Below are positions 53,190 to 62,794 of a DNA stretch of 64,000 nt, in pieces; within the stretch, counting starts at the first letter, position 1; every line of letters begins with the position of its first letter. The DNA comes from Mycobacterium sp. NBC_00419. Its GTDB lineage: Bacteria > Actinomycetota > Actinomycetes > Mycobacteriales > Mycobacteriaceae. Location: NCBI RefSeq assembly GCF_036023875.1, contig NZ_CP107931.1, forward strand, positions 3,224,001 through 3,288,000. The letters run 5' to 3'. The position numbers and the translations under genes were made by a program. The notes beneath the pieces were generated by a model that was given only the letters and a program-made list of their open reading frames with translations, was not told the DNA's origin and did not search any database.

Positions 53190-54092
53190 GTGACGATCAG
53201 CGAACCCGTCAGCCACGTCGAGCGCGCCGTCAGCGCGCCGCCGCTCCCCACGGCGCACCGCCCCGGGGCCAAGCGGGCCGCCGGTATCGACGACGGCCTG
53301 ATGGGGGTGGCCCTGCTGGCCGGACCCGCCAACGTGATCATGCAGCTGGCCCGGCCCGGCGTCGGCTACGGCGTGATGGAGAGCCGGGTGGAGAGCGGCC
53401 GGGTGGACCGCCATCCCATCAAGCGGGCCCGCACCACCTTCACCTACCTGGCGGTGGCCACCGGCGGCAGCGAGGAACAGAAGAAGGCCTACCGCCGCGC
53501 GGTCAACAAGTCGCACGCCCAGGTGTACTCGACCGACGACAGCCCGGTGCAGTACAACGCCTTCGACAAAGACCTCCAGCTGTGGGTGGCTGCGTGCCTG
53601 TACAAGGGAGCCGTCGACATCTACCGGATCTTCGTCGGCGAGATGGACGACGAGACCGCCGACCGGCACTACCGCGACGGCATGGCGTTGGGAACCACCT
53701 TGCAGGTTCCCGAATCGATGTGGCCGGCCGACCGGGCGGCGTTCGACCGGTACTGGCAGGAGTCGCTGGACCAGGTCCACATCGACGACGCGGTGCGGCA
53801 TTACCTGTATCCGATCGCGGTGTCGCGGCTGCGGGGTGTGCGGCTACCCGGTCCGGTTCAGCGCGCCAACGAGGCCCTGGCGTTGCTGATCACCACCGGA
53901 TTCCTGCCGCAGAAGTTCCGCGACGAGATGCGGCTGGAATGGAATGCCGACAAGCAGCGACAGTTCGACCGGCTGATGAGCGCGATCCGGTTCGGTAACA
54001 ACCTCGCCCCACGGTTTGTGCGGGCGTTCCCGTTCAATGTGCTGTTGCGCGATCTGGATTGGCGGATCCGCACCGGGCGCCCACTGGTCTGA
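53190..54092 (+). CDS. DUF2236 / MpaB-Lcp-like oxygenase family protein
   Basis: The 300-residue protein starts at GTG 53190 with GAGG a few bases upstream. It has the DUF2236 features: an early LAGPANVIMQLARPGVGYGV, then HPIKRARTTFTYLAVATGG, the conserved basic/His helix YRRAVNKSHAQVYS and FDKDLQLWVAACLY. Related proteins (latex-clearing protein, MpaB) bind heme b and act as oxygenases or peroxidases; the function of mycobacterial members such as Rv0276 is unknown. It is probably regulated by the divergent TetR protein. Confidence 0.8.
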   Translation: MTISEPVSHVERAVSAPPLPTAHRPGAKRAAGIDDGLMGVALLAGPANVIMQLARPGVGYGVMESRVESGRVDRHPIKRARTTFTYLAVATGGSEEQKKAYRRAVNKSHAQVYSTDDSPVQYNAFDKDLQLWVAACLYKGAVDIYRIFVGEMDDETADRHYRDGMALGTTLQVPESMWPADRAAFDRYWQESLDQVHIDDAVRHYLYPIAVSRLRGVRLPGPVQRANEALALLITTGFLPQKFRDEMRLEWNADKQRQFDRLMSAIRFGNNLAPRFVRAFPFNVLLRDLDWRIRTGRPLV

Positions 54093-54125
54093 CGACTGTC
54101 AGATTCCGCGCGTACCCTCGCGGAC

Positions 54126-55019
54126 GTGCGTACTGACGATGACACCTGGGACATCACCACCAGCGTCGGATCGACGGCGCTGTTCGTCGCCTCGGCGCGG
54201 GCGCTGGAAGCGCGCAAGCCCGACCCACTGGTGATCGACGAGTATGCCGAGGTGTTCTGTCGTACGGTCGGCGGTCACTGGTCGGAGGTCCTCGACGGGT
54301 CGACAACCGCCAGCAAGCTGACGGGCGAATTCGGTGCCCACTTCGTGAACTTTCAGGCGGCCCGTACGCACTTCTTCGACAGCTACTTTCAGGCGGCGGT
54401 GGCATCCGGTGTTCGGCAGATGGTGATTTTGGCCGCCGGTTTGGATTCGCGCGCGTACCGATTGGACTGGCCGGACGAGACGGTCATCTACGAGTTGGAC
54501 CAGCCGAAGGTGTTGGACTTCAAACGGGAGGTGCTCACCCGGCGAGGTGACCAACCCAACGCCGAGCGCCGTGAGATCGCCGTCGACCTTCGGTCGGACT
54601 GGCCACAAGCGCTGAAAGACAACGGCTTTCGTCCCGGCCAACCTGCAGCATTCCTGGCCGAGGGGTTGCTGATGTATCTGCCTGCCGGCACTCAGGAGCA
54701 GTTGTTCACCGGTATCGACGCCCTGGCCGCCTCAGGCAGCTTCACGGCAATCGAAGAGGGCGAGCCCATGCCGCCGCAGGCATTCGAGGCGGCCAAACGC
54801 GCTGAGCGGGCGGCCGGTACCGACGGCACCTTCTTCACCCTGATCTACAACCAGATGTTCGCCCCCGCCGCCGAGTGGTTCGGCGCGCATGGATGGAGCG
54901 CCCAACGGACACCGCTGTCCGAACTGCTGGCCGGATTGCAGCGACCGCTCCCAGAACCGGGCACGGAGGCCTTTCCGATGGTGCAATCCAACTCGTTGGT
55001 CAGCGCCGTCAAGAACTGA
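54126..55019 (+). CDS. SAM-dependent methyltransferase (TIGR00027 family, Rv0281-like)
   Basis: This 297-residue protein has the family's start ([20 protein letters not shown]), [17 protein letters not shown], the SAM-binding loop [19 protein letters not shown] and the acidic strand end [16 protein letters not shown]00027 proteins are numerous in mycobacteria, often with leucine carboxyl methyltransferase similarity, and their substrates are unknown. It starts at GTG 54126. In H37Rv the homologue Rv0281 lies immediately before ESX-3; here it is about 12 kb downstream of ESX-3. It overlaps the convergent hydrolase gene by eleven bases. Confidence 0.85.
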   Translation: MRTDDDTWDITTSVGSTALFVASARALEARKPDPLVIDEYAEVFCRTVGGHWSEVLDGSTTASKLTGEFGAHFVNFQAARTHFFDSYFQAAVASGVRQMVILAAGLDSRAYRLDWPDETVIYELDQPKVLDFKREVLTRRGDQPNAERREIAVDLRSDWPQALKDNGFRPGQPAAFLAEGLLMYLPAGTQEQLFTGIDALAASGSFTAIEEGEPMPPQAFEAAKRAERAAGTDGTFFTLIYNQMFAPAAEWFGAHGWSAQRTPLSELLAGLQRPLPEPGTEAFPMVQSNSLVSAVKN

Positions 55020-56226
55020 CCCGAACGTCGGGCTGGTCCCACATCAGCGGTCGCAGGAATCGGTTGGTGCGTCGCAGATACTCAGGCTGGCTGACGTGCA
55101 GGATGTGGTTGCCGGGAAACCAGTGCAGCGCACAACGATCCCAGTGTTCCCACAAGGCCTCGGCCTGCTCGGGCGGGGCTAGCCGATCGCCCAGCCCGGT
55201 GATGATCAGCCGTCGCTCCTTGGGCACCAGCGGACGGTAGTTCAAGGGGCAGTGGTAAGCCGACGCGGCCACCGAGTCCTCGCGGCTCATGCCGCCGAGG
55301 TTGCGGCCCAGGGCCACCAGCTTGCTGGTCGGCCACCACTGGTCGAATGCGGATTCCGGCGTGACCACCGGGACGTTGGGGATCACCGCCTCCAACCGGT
55401 CGTCGACCGAGGCGATCAGTGCCGAGGTATAGCCGCCCAGTGACATCCCGGTCAGCGCGATGCGGTCGACGCCAGTCTCGCGCAACCAGTCCAGCACCGA
55501 CCGGAAGTCATGCACCGCCTGGGCCATGGTCTCGGCGAATCCGGCCAGGCCCTGGGCGAAGATCCCGTAACCGCTGAAGGGAGAACCCTTTTCGGCGCGC
55601 CGGCCATGGAAGGGCATGGTGTAGAGCAGAACGTCGTAGCCGGTGCGATAGAACCATGGCAGCGAGAAGAACAGTCCGTTGAACAGGTACGCCGATCCCA
55701 TGAACCCGTGAATGACGCACAGGGTGGGCCGTGGGCCGTCACCGTGGCGCCAATGCTGCGCCCACACGGTGTTGTTGCGCTCCAACGTCTTCCAGTGTGA
55801 CCGCATGGCAGGGTTGACGGGTTCGAAACTGCTCTCGAACGAGATGTTGTGGACGTTGCCGTGCGCGATGTACTCGGCGACCGCGTTCCCCGGTCGGCTG
55901 GTGACGACCGGTGACACGGTGGGCGCCGGGAACGACAGCGCCGGATCCTGATGGCTCCCGAGCTCGGCGTAGAACTCGAGGTTCGTGCGTTCCCGCTTGG
56001 CCCCCGACCCGCGAAGAAGTCCGGTGGCGACCGACGGCAGCAGCGTGGCCCCGATGAGTGACGAGATCGCGGTGCGAAGAGCGAGGTCGGCGATCGCGGA
56101 GGTGTCGACCACGGTCCGCTGCAGCAGGGTCAGGTCCGAGCGGGCCGGTAGGCCGCCGCGTCCGGCGTCGGCACCCGGCACGTCGGGCACCGGAACCGGA
56201 ATGGGCAAGTCGACATTCGACGTCAT
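55009..56226 (-). CDS. Alpha/beta hydrolase family protein (Rv0272c-like)
   Basis: A 405-residue hydrolase with a long N-terminal region (about 1-150) before the core. [17 protein letters not shown] supplies the oxyanion region, the nucleophile elbow is [13 protein letters not shown] (Ser in G-M-S-L-G), and a late His is in [17 protein letters not shown]. It resembles H37Rv Rv0272c, whose function is unknown. ATG 56226 is taken as start. It converges with the methyltransferase and is followed upstream by the glycosyltransferase gene after a 71-bp gap. Confidence 0.75.
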   Translation of the reverse strand: MTSNVDLPIPVPVPDVPGADAGRGGLPARSDLTLLQRTVVDTSAIADLALRTAISSLIGATLLPSVATGLLRGSGAKRERTNLEFYAELGSHQDPALSFPAPTVSPVVTSRPGNAVAEYIAHGNVHNISFESSFEPVNPAMRSHWKTLERNNTVWAQHWRHGDGPRPTLCVIHGFMGSAYLFNGLFFSLPWFYRTGYDVLLYTMPFHGRRAEKGSPFSGYGIFAQGLAGFAETMAQAVHDFRSVLDWLRETGVDRIALTGMSLGGYTSALIASVDDRLEAVIPNVPVVTPESAFDQWWPTSKLVALGRNLGGMSREDSVAASAYHCPLNYRPLVPKERRLIITGLGDRLAPPEQAEALWEHWDRCALHWFPGNHILHVSQPEYLRRTNRFLRPLMWDQPDVRVSS

Positions 56227-56297
56227 CGTCGTATCGCCTTTCCGGGGGACATCTGAGCGCTGGTAACCCCCGTCCGGATGCTAGCGGCCCGGATGCG

Positions 56298-58073
56298 TCA
56301 CGACAGCCGGAACACCGTCGTCCCGCCGACTTTCATCGGCCGGTAATGGCCGGCCACCCAGTGGGCGATGTCGGTGCCGTTGGGGTCGCGGCCGCGCAGC
56401 CGCCCGCTGTCGATGTAGTAGCTGATCTTGCCGGCGTGAACCGCCTCGATGAACTGGTCGAGGGTGGGCACGGGATCGCTGCTCCATCCGCCGATCGCCA
56501 TCACCGCCGTTCCGGTGGCAAGCTCCAGCGAGGCCGCCGCCTGCGAGCCCGGCGTGGCCGCCGACCAGGTGGTGTGGGTGTCGCGCAGTAGCTCGGCCAG
56601 CTTCGGGTCGACGTGCGCTGAGCCCGCTCCGATCATCGCGGTCTCCTCGAACCGCTGCCCCACGGTCGGCCATACGGTGGCGGTATGGGCAGCGTTGGGA
56701 ATCGATCCGTTGTGCGGTGTGATTGCGGTGGCCACCGAGAACATCGTGGTGCCGCTCAGGGCGGCGAGCAGGGCGAGCGCCGCCGCGACCGGGGTCAGTC
56801 GCGGCCATCTCCACAGGGCGGCTGCCAACGCGATCACCCCGGCGGCCGCGGCGATCCCGATGGCCCAACGGCTCCACGCCGGTCCCAGCTCCGCGCGGTG
56901 CAACAGCACTACGCTCCACGCGGCCGCCGATAGCGTCATCACCGCAGCGCCCGGTCTGCTCCACACTGCGGTCAAGCCGATCAGCGCGCCGACGGCCGGC
57001 GCCAGCGCGACGGTGTAGTAGGGGTGCACCATGCCGCTCATGTAGCTGAACACCGCGGCGCTCACCACGAACCATCCGGTCCACATGACCAGGGCGGATT
57101 TCTCGACGCGGGTCAGCCGCCCCCGGACCGCCAGGTAGGTCCCGACACCGATCGCCACGATGACGGCGGGCAACAGCCAGGAGATTTCGTAACCCATCTC
57201 GGCCGAGAACAGCCGTGCCGGCCCCGCATGGGTACCCCAGCCGCCAGCGTGCGCGTCCGGCGGATGGACGTGGTTGCCGCCACCGACGATGCGGTCGACC
57301 CCGTTGTAACCCAATGCCAGGTTGAGCACGTTGTCGTCGGTGGATCCTCCGATGTACGGCCGCGAATCGGCCGGCCACAGCTGGACGACCGCCACCCACC
57401 AACCGCTCGAAACAATCAGGGCGCCAACGGCTCCCGCGACGTGGAGCGCTCGCCGGGCCACAGTGGTCGGGGCGAACAGCAGGTAGGTGAGCGCGAAGGC
57501 GGGTAGCACCAGCAGTGCGGCGAGCATCTTGGTCAGGAATGCGAAACCCAACGCCACACCGACGAGCGCCAGCCACCGCCACGACGCCGTGCGCACCGCG
57601 CGCATCAGGAAGTACGCCGCCACGGTGATCAGCAGGACCATGAGCGCGTCGGGGTTGTTGTAGCGGAACATCAGGGTGGCGGCCGGCGTGACGGCAAGTA
57701 CGGACCCGGCGATCAGACCGGCTACCGCGCCCCGGGTCGGATCGTCGAGCGTGCGGCGCACGGTCGCGTACAGGACGGCGACGGCGGCCACACCCATCAA
57801 CGCTTCGGGAACCAGCACGGCCCAGCTGTTCATCCCGAACAGGCGAACCGAGAGGCCGGTGACCCACAGCGAGGCCGGAGGCTTGTCGACGGTAATGAAA
57901 CTGTTGGGGTCCAGCGAGCCGAAGAACCACGCCTTCCAGCTCTTGGCGCCCGACTGCGCGGCCGCCGCGTAGAAGGCGTTGCCGTAGCCGTTGATCGACA
58001 GGTTCCACAGGTACAGCGCGGCGGTGACGACCAGCAGGCCGAGTAGTGCGAAGCGGGGCCAACGCAAAGTCAC
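56298..58073 (-). CDS. GT39/ArnT-like membrane glycosyltransferase
   Basis: This 591-residue protein has about eleven to thirteen membrane helices and the PMT/ArnT signature loop after the first helix (SLDPNSFITVDKPPASLWV, with the Asp-Lys-Pro-Pro motif). Then come FRYNNPDALMVLLIT and a C-terminal periplasmic domain of about 150 residues. Such GT-C enzymes use polyprenyl-phosphate sugars to modify lipids or proteins on the outer face of the membrane. It begins at GTG 58073. The acceptor and donor are unknown. The next gene on the same strand upstream is stf0. Confidence 0.85.
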   Translation of the reverse strand: MTLRWPRFALLGLLVVTAALYLWNLSINGYGNAFYAAAAQSGAKSWKAWFFGSLDPNSFITVDKPPASLWVTGLSVRLFGMNSWAVLVPEALMGVAAVAVLYATVRRTLDDPTRGAVAGLIAGSVLAVTPAATLMFRYNNPDALMVLLITVAAYFLMRAVRTASWRWLALVGVALGFAFLTKMLAALLVLPAFALTYLLFAPTTVARRALHVAGAVGALIVSSGWWVAVVQLWPADSRPYIGGSTDDNVLNLALGYNGVDRIVGGGNHVHPPDAHAGGWGTHAGPARLFSAEMGYEISWLLPAVIVAIGVGTYLAVRGRLTRVEKSALVMWTGWFVVSAAVFSYMSGMVHPYYTVALAPAVGALIGLTAVWSRPGAAVMTLSAAAWSVVLLHRAELGPAWSRWAIGIAAAAGVIALAAALWRWPRLTPVAAALALLAALSGTTMFSVATAITPHNGSIPNAAHTATVWPTVGQRFEETAMIGAGSAHVDPKLAELLRDTHTTWSAATPGSQAAASLELATGTAVMAIGGWSSDPVPTLDQFIEAVHAGKISYYIDSGRLRGRDPNGTDIAHWVAGHYRPMKVGGTTVFRLS

Positions 58074-58121
58074 GGCACTACGGTGCCGTAACCGTCTGGG
58101 AAGTTGCTGTGGATTACCGAC

Positions 58122-58925
58122 TCAGGTCGGCAGGCCCTCGCGCTCGGCGTCGGAGCGGTAGCGGTCCACCCACTCGTCGGAGCGTTGGTCGGCCTGCCGT
58201 TCCAGGACCGGGGCCGGGGCCAGCCGCGGATCCTGGCCGACGGCCTCGAGTACCTGCGCCACCACCTGAGTCAGGTTGCGCCACAACACCGGATAGGGGA
58301 CGTCGATCGGGTGGACGTCCTCCTCGACGAACCAGGTGCGCCACCCCTCCTCCTGGGCGCGCAACATCGTCACCACGTGGGCGATCGCCCCGGCGTGATA
58401 CTCGGCCCTGGCGTCTCGCACCGGGTCCGGACGGCCGCGCCAGACCCGGGTTTGTACGGCCCGCCAGAACGACACGGCCTGTGAGATGACATCGGGACGG
58501 TAGACGTGGATCAGGACCGGATCGCTGCCGACGACGTCGCGGATGGCCGACAGCAGGCCCGACCCGGATCGGTCGGGAAGATCCTTGGCGCGGCTGAGTA
58601 GCAGGGGTGTCTGGTTCCACATCAGCTTGCCGCCCCAGATGCCGTTGGGGGTGCGGCCGACGGTGCGAATGTAATCACGCCAGATCTCGGCGGGTGCCAG
58701 GTCCGGTTTGCCCTCGATCAGGGGGTCGAGCAGCCGCAGGATCGAGTCGTCGTCGACGTCGGCGAACCACTCCCGGGGCTGTGGCGACATGCTGGTGCTC
58801 GGCAGGTACTGGAAGAACTCGGCCGGTTCACCGGCCACACCCGTGGCGCGCAGCGACTCGACCAACAATGTGCTGCCGCTGCGCTGCGACGCGAGCACCA
58901 GATATGCGGACGCGGGGTCTGGCAT
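58122..58925 (-). CDS. stf0: Trehalose 2-sulfotransferase Stf0
   Basis: A 267-residue protein, the exact length of H37Rv Rv0295c (Stf0). The PAPS 5'-phosphosulfate loop is [18 protein letters not shown] near residues 9-26, and the family segment [20 protein letters not shown] follows directly. The later [23 protein letters not shown] is the 3'-phosphate region. Stf0 transfers sulfate to the 2-position of trehalose, giving trehalose-2-sulfate, the first step towards sulfolipid in M. tuberculosis. Homologues also occur in species without sulfolipid-1. The sulfatase gene directly upstream on the same strand forms a conserved pair with it. Confidence 0.9.
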   Translation of the reverse strand: MPDPASAYLVLASQRSGSTLLVESLRATGVAGEPAEFFQYLPSTSMSPQPREWFADVDDDSILRLLDPLIEGKPDLAPAEIWRDYIRTVGRTPNGIWGGKLMWNQTPLLLSRAKDLPDRSGSGLLSAIRDVVGSDPVLIHVYRPDVISQAVSFWRAVQTRVWRGRPDPVRDARAEYHAGAIAHVVTMLRAQEEGWRTWFVEEDVHPIDVPYPVLWRNLTQVVAQVLEAVGQDPRLAPAPVLERQADQRSDEWVDRYRSDAEREGLPT

Positions 58926-58993
58926 GGGGCAGAGCCTAACGGCACTTCCCGCACTGCGCTGCGGGGGATTGGTTTAACTCCCCTTGATGAAAA

Positions 58994-60385
58994 TCATTGT
59001 GCGAAGCCAACTTCGTCATCGATGCCACGCTCGGTGGCGATGGCCGAGCGGCTGGTCAACGTGATGCCGTTGATCTGGAAGTACGTCTCGGTGTAGCGGG
59101 CCGCGATGCGGGTCCCGGCGAACTCCGACGGAATGACATCACCGGTCTGCTCGCGCCAGTCGTTGAGCCGGACGGCGAGTTCGTCGGCGATCTTCTCGGC
59201 GTCGTCGGTGACCTCACCGACGAGCAGATTGGTCGTCTCGGTCGGATCGGCGACGAGGTCATAGAGCTCACGTGGCGGCCGCGGTGAGGTGATGAAGGGC
59301 TCGACCGCCTGTCCCGACGGGCTCTCCTCGATGTCCAGCGGCAGGTCGAGAAGCGGGCGCTGCGCGTAGTTCTCGATGTAGCTGTATTCCTTGGTGCGGA
59401 TGGCCCGAATCGGGTCGAACGAATCGTGGTACGTCTTCTCGGTATAGACGTGATCGCGGACTTCGTGCCGATCATCCTGCACGCCAGTCAGATTGGCGGC
59501 GTGCGAGAGGCCTTCGATGTCGTCGCCCGGGGCGATGCCCACCAACCCCAGCAGCGTGGGCAGCAGATCGACGCCGCTGAACAGCTGGTCGTAGACCTGT
59601 GCGGGGCGGCCGAGCCGCAGCGGCGGTCGGATGATCAGGGCGATGCCGGTGCCCGCGTCGTACAGCGTGGACTTCGCGCGCGGGAAGGCCGGGCCGTGGT
59701 CGGTCACGAAGACCACCCAGGTGCTCTGGTCGAGTCCGGTCTCGGCCAGGGTGTCCAGTAGTCGGCCGACGGCGGCGTCGGCGACGGTGATCGAGCCGTA
59801 GAACTCGGCCAGGTCGCCGCGCACCTCGGGGGTGTCGGGCAGCGAGTCGGGCACCTCGACGTCGGAGGTGTCGGCAGGTTCGTAGCGGTCGCGCGGGTAG
59901 GGCCGGTGCGTCTCGAAGAACCCGGCCGTGAGCAGGAAGGGAATACCCTCCTCGATCGGAGCGCTGTCGACCAGCCACTCCTGGGCCCGCTGGACGACGT
60001 ACTCGCAGAACGAGTTCGAGACGTCGAACTCGTCGAAGCCCAGCCGCGCGGGAAACGAGGTCTCATGCTGCATTCCGAAAAGAGCTGAATACCAACCGTG
60101 TTCGTGCAATACCTGGGGCAGCGTGCGGACGCCGGGCCGGTATTCGAAGCCGTGGTGGGCAAGCCCGACTAGTCCGTTGCTGTGCGGGTAGCGGCCGGTG
60201 AACAGCGACCCGCGCGACGGCGAGCACAGCGGCGCGGTGGCGTGGGCCTGGGTGAACAGGATGCCGTCGGCGGCGAGCTGGTCCAGGTGCGGGCTGACGA
60301 CTCCGGGATGGCCGTAGACGCCCAGGGAGCGGCCCAGGTCATGCCAGTGGACGATCAGCACGTTGTCCTGTTGCGCCTCGCTCAC
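58994..60385 (-). CDS. Sulfatase (Rv0296c-like, formylglycine-dependent)
   Basis: The 463-residue enzyme (465 in H37Rv Rv0296c) has the sulfatase signature CSPSRGSLFTGRYPHSNG starting at Cys54, the formylglycine precursor, and metal-site motifs HWHDLGRSLGVYG and VVFVTDHGPAFPRAKSTLYD. No signal peptide is visible, which suggests cytoplasmic location. It starts at GTG 60385. It precedes stf0 by 68 bp on the same strand, so sulfate addition and removal may be balanced on the same class of compound; the actual substrate is unknown. Confidence 0.87.
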   Translation of the reverse strand: MSEAQQDNVLIVHWHDLGRSLGVYGHPGVVSPHLDQLAADGILFTQAHATAPLCSPSRGSLFTGRYPHSNGLVGLAHHGFEYRPGVRTLPQVLHEHGWYSALFGMQHETSFPARLGFDEFDVSNSFCEYVVQRAQEWLVDSAPIEEGIPFLLTAGFFETHRPYPRDRYEPADTSDVEVPDSLPDTPEVRGDLAEFYGSITVADAAVGRLLDTLAETGLDQSTWVVFVTDHGPAFPRAKSTLYDAGTGIALIIRPPLRLGRPAQVYDQLFSGVDLLPTLLGLVGIAPGDDIEGLSHAANLTGVQDDRHEVRDHVYTEKTYHDSFDPIRAIRTKEYSYIENYAQRPLLDLPLDIEESPSGQAVEPFITSPRPPRELYDLVADPTETTNLLVGEVTDDAEKIADELAVRLNDWREQTGDVIPSEFAGTRIAARYTETYFQINGITLTSRSAIATERGIDDEVGFAQ

Positions 60386-60518
60386 GCGGGATGCCTCCGT
60401 TCGGTTCCTGCCGGTTCAACCTTGCCTCGCCGTGCGAGGCTGCCCTGAGCCGGCATCGACGGCAAGGGTTTCACTCCGGCCGATTACCTGGGTTTTCGTT
60501 GCGCCTCGCGCGCCGAGC

Positions 60519-60564
60519 GTAACGCCACGGCGCTTTCAAGCTCGGTTTTCCGCCGTGGCGTTAC
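60519..60564. promoter_or_regulatory. Perfect 14-bp inverted repeat upstream of a PAP2 phosphatase gene
   Basis: Arms 60519-60532 (GTAACGCCACGGCG) and 60551-60564 are exact reverse complements with an 18-nt spacer. The repeat ends 10 bases before the ATG at 60575 in the 189-bp divergent gap with the sulfatase gene. It could be an operator for a dimeric repressor or a leader hairpin hindering translation. Confidence 0.55.
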
Positions 60565-60574
60565 CCTCGCGGAG

Positions 60575-61240
60575 ATGAGTTTGAGAACACGCTGGGTGCT
60601 CATCGGGGCTGTGGGCGCGGTGTTCGTCTACGCCGCGATGTGGATCGGCTACGTCCATAACTGGGCGTGGCTGGACACCGTCGACACCGTGTCGTTGCGG
60701 GTGTTTTACGACTTCGGCATCAGCCGACCCGGCTGGGTGTCGTCCTGGCAGCTGTTCTGCACGGTGTTCGGCCCCACCGGTTTTCGGGTGATCGCGCTGG
60801 TGTTGATCGTGATCGCGGTGCTGCGCGGCAGCATGCGGACCGCATTGTTCCTGGCGCTCAGTGTGGGCTTGATGGGTCTGGTCACCGAAACGGCCAAGAC
60901 GATCGCGGGCCGGCCCCGGCCGGTCACGGCGATGGCCGAGGCGGCCTCGTCGTCGTTCCCGTCCGGGCACGCCCTGGGCGTGATGGTCGGCGTGCTGGCC
61001 ATCCTCACCGTGGTGTGGCCGGTGGCGGGACGGCTGCGGCTGCCGCTCGCGCTGCTCGGGGCGGTGCTGATCGTCCTGGTCGGAGTGGGCCGGGTGGTGC
61101 TCAACGTCCACCACCCGTCCGACGTGGTCGCGGGGTGGGCGCTCGGTTTCCTCTACTACCTGGTGTGTGTGCGGCTGGTGCCGCCGCGGCCGCTCACGGC
61201 AGCGGCCGAAACACCGGCAGAGCTCGATACTGTGCGGTAA
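60575..61240 (+). CDS. PAP2-superfamily membrane phosphatase
   Basis: This 221-residue protein has about six helices and the three PAP2 motifs: KTIAGRPRP, SSFPSGHALG and VGRVVLNVHHPSDVVAG (catalytic His residues in the second and third). It probably removes phosphate from a lipid or polyprenyl diphosphate at the membrane. The GGAG directly abuts the ATG at 60575, so the ribosome-binding site is poorly spaced; the inverted repeat just upstream may matter for expression. The 3' end overlaps the convergent PAP2-kinase fusion gene by 47 bases. Confidence 0.87.
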   Translation: MSLRTRWVLIGAVGAVFVYAAMWIGYVHNWAWLDTVDTVSLRVFYDFGISRPGWVSSWQLFCTVFGPTGFRVIALVLIVIAVLRGSMRTALFLALSVGLMGLVTETAKTIAGRPRPVTAMAEAASSSFPSGHALGVMVGVLAILTVVWPVAGRLRLPLALLGAVLIVLVGVGRVVLNVHHPSDVVAGWALGFLYYLVCVRLVPPRPLTAAAETPAELDTVR

Positions 61241-62684
61241 AGCTGGCCGTGTCGTAGGTGCTGCCGACTTCACCGTCGCGGGCCACCTCGGTGGGGCCGT
61301 CGACCGCTTCGAAGGAGAACTGCGGGACCTGCATCTCGTGGTAGAGCGGGCTGCGTTCCAGGCGGCCCAGTGCCAGCGCGCTGAGGATGCGCAGCCGGCT
61401 GAGCCGCCGGCCGGTTTCCAGGATGCGGACGTCGAGCAATCCGTCGTCGAGCCTGGTGCGCCGCGCCGGGGCGAAACCCGAAGGCAGGTAGACCGAATTG
61501 CCCAGGAAGAACAGCGAGGTCTGCAGGGTCTTGTTGTCGTAGCGGATGCGCACCGGCTTCTCACGGCGCAAGGTGTGCAGCATCGCGTACAGCCCGGCCA
61601 GCGGTTTACCGATCTTGTGCTCGAGCTTCTCGCGGGTGCGCACGAACCTCGGGTAGGCGCCGATGCTCGCGGTGTTGATCACCGTCTGGTCGTCGTTGAG
61701 ACAGACCAGGTCGACGCGGGAGACGCTGCCGGTGCGGATCGCCGACACCGTGCGATCGACGGTGTCGCAGCCGATGTCCTTGGCGAAGTGGTTGAAGGTG
61801 CCGGCCGGGAACACCGCCAACGGCAGACCCGTGTCCACTGCCACCGCCGCCGCGCACGACACGGTGCCGTCGCCGCCGCCGACGGCGAGCACCTCGGCGC
61901 GTTGCGCGGCCTCGCGCAGCACCGACTCCGGGGAGTCGTCCTCGCCGAGTTCCACGATCTCGGCTTTGGGCAGCTTCTCGCGGACCTCGTCGATCACCCG
62001 TGCGCCGTTGCCGCTGCCGGAGGCCGGGTTGACCACCAGCACGACGCCTTCGCCCTCGGGGCGTTGCGGGGTGTCGACGCGCAGCGGTTCGGTGGACGGC
62101 AGCTTGGCCGGAACAATGGGCGGCACCAGTCGCGCGCCCAGGACCGCCACCGCAGCGCCGATCCCGAATCCGGCGAACACGTCGCCGGGATAGTGGGCGC
62201 CGGTAGCCACCCGCGACAGGCCGACCAGTCCGGCCAGCAGCGCCAGCCCCAGACCCAGCGGCGGGCTTTCGAGGCCGACGCCGACCGCGAATGCCGCGGC
62301 GCTCGCGGAATGCCCGGATGGCAGCGAGTTCGACGTCGGCATCCGACGGGCCCGCCGGACCAGCGGCACCAGGGTCCCGTTGGGCCGGGGACGTTTCCAC
62401 ACCCGCTTGGCCACCTGATTGGTCAGCAGGCTGGTGACCGCTAGTGTCGCCACGCCCCGGCTGGCACCACGGCGCACCGACGGCGAGCCCGTCGCTGTCA
62501 GGGCCGCCGCGATGCCCAGCCACAGCTTCGAGTGGTCGGCTGCCCGCGTAAGGATCGGCATGGCCTTGTCCAGCAGAACGCTGGGGGATTCGGCGACTGC
62601 CTCGAACACCTCGCGGTCTAGGGTTCCCAGTCCGCCGGTGATCTGACGGATGCCCTGGGCGTCAAGCAAGCTTCGCGACTTCAT
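61194..62684 (-). CDS. PAP2 phosphatase - diacylglycerol kinase fusion protein
   Basis: The 496-residue protein has two domains. Residues about 1-195 are a PAP2 domain (KRVWKRPRP, NSLPSGHSASA, SRVATGAHYPGDVFAGF) with membrane helices. Residues about 210-496 are a diacylglycerol/sphingosine kinase catalytic domain (VVNPASGSGNGARV, AVGGGDGTVSCAA, AGTFNHFAKDIG). One part removes and the other adds phosphate on lipids, an arrangement known in actinobacteria. ATG 62684 is the start. The true substrates are unknown; a role in phospholipid or polyprenol phosphate turnover is plausible. Confidence 0.88.
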   Translation of the reverse strand: MKSRSLLDAQGIRQITGGLGTLDREVFEAVAESPSVLLDKAMPILTRAADHSKLWLGIAAALTATGSPSVRRGASRGVATLAVTSLLTNQVAKRVWKRPRPNGTLVPLVRRARRMPTSNSLPSGHSASAAAFAVGVGLESPPLGLGLALLAGLVGLSRVATGAHYPGDVFAGFGIGAAVAVLGARLVPPIVPAKLPSTEPLRVDTPQRPEGEGVVLVVNPASGSGNGARVIDEVREKLPKAEIVELGEDDSPESVLREAAQRAEVLAVGGGDGTVSCAAAVAVDTGLPLAVFPAGTFNHFAKDIGCDTVDRTVSAIRTGSVSRVDLVCLNDDQTVINTASIGAYPRFVRTREKLEHKIGKPLAGLYAMLHTLRREKPVRIRYDNKTLQTSLFFLGNSVYLPSGFAPARRTRLDDGLLDVRILETGRRLSRLRILSALALGRLERSPLYHEMQVPQFSFEAVDGPTEVARDGEVGSTYDTASFTAQYRALPVFRPLP

Positions 62685-62794
62685 AAATCCAACGTAGCCG
62701 GGTCGATTTGCGACACGGCCGTCAATTTCGGCCCGAACCCAAGGTTCGGGGTGTCCAATCTCGGGGGCACTGCTGCGGAGCGAAGGGAATTGTC

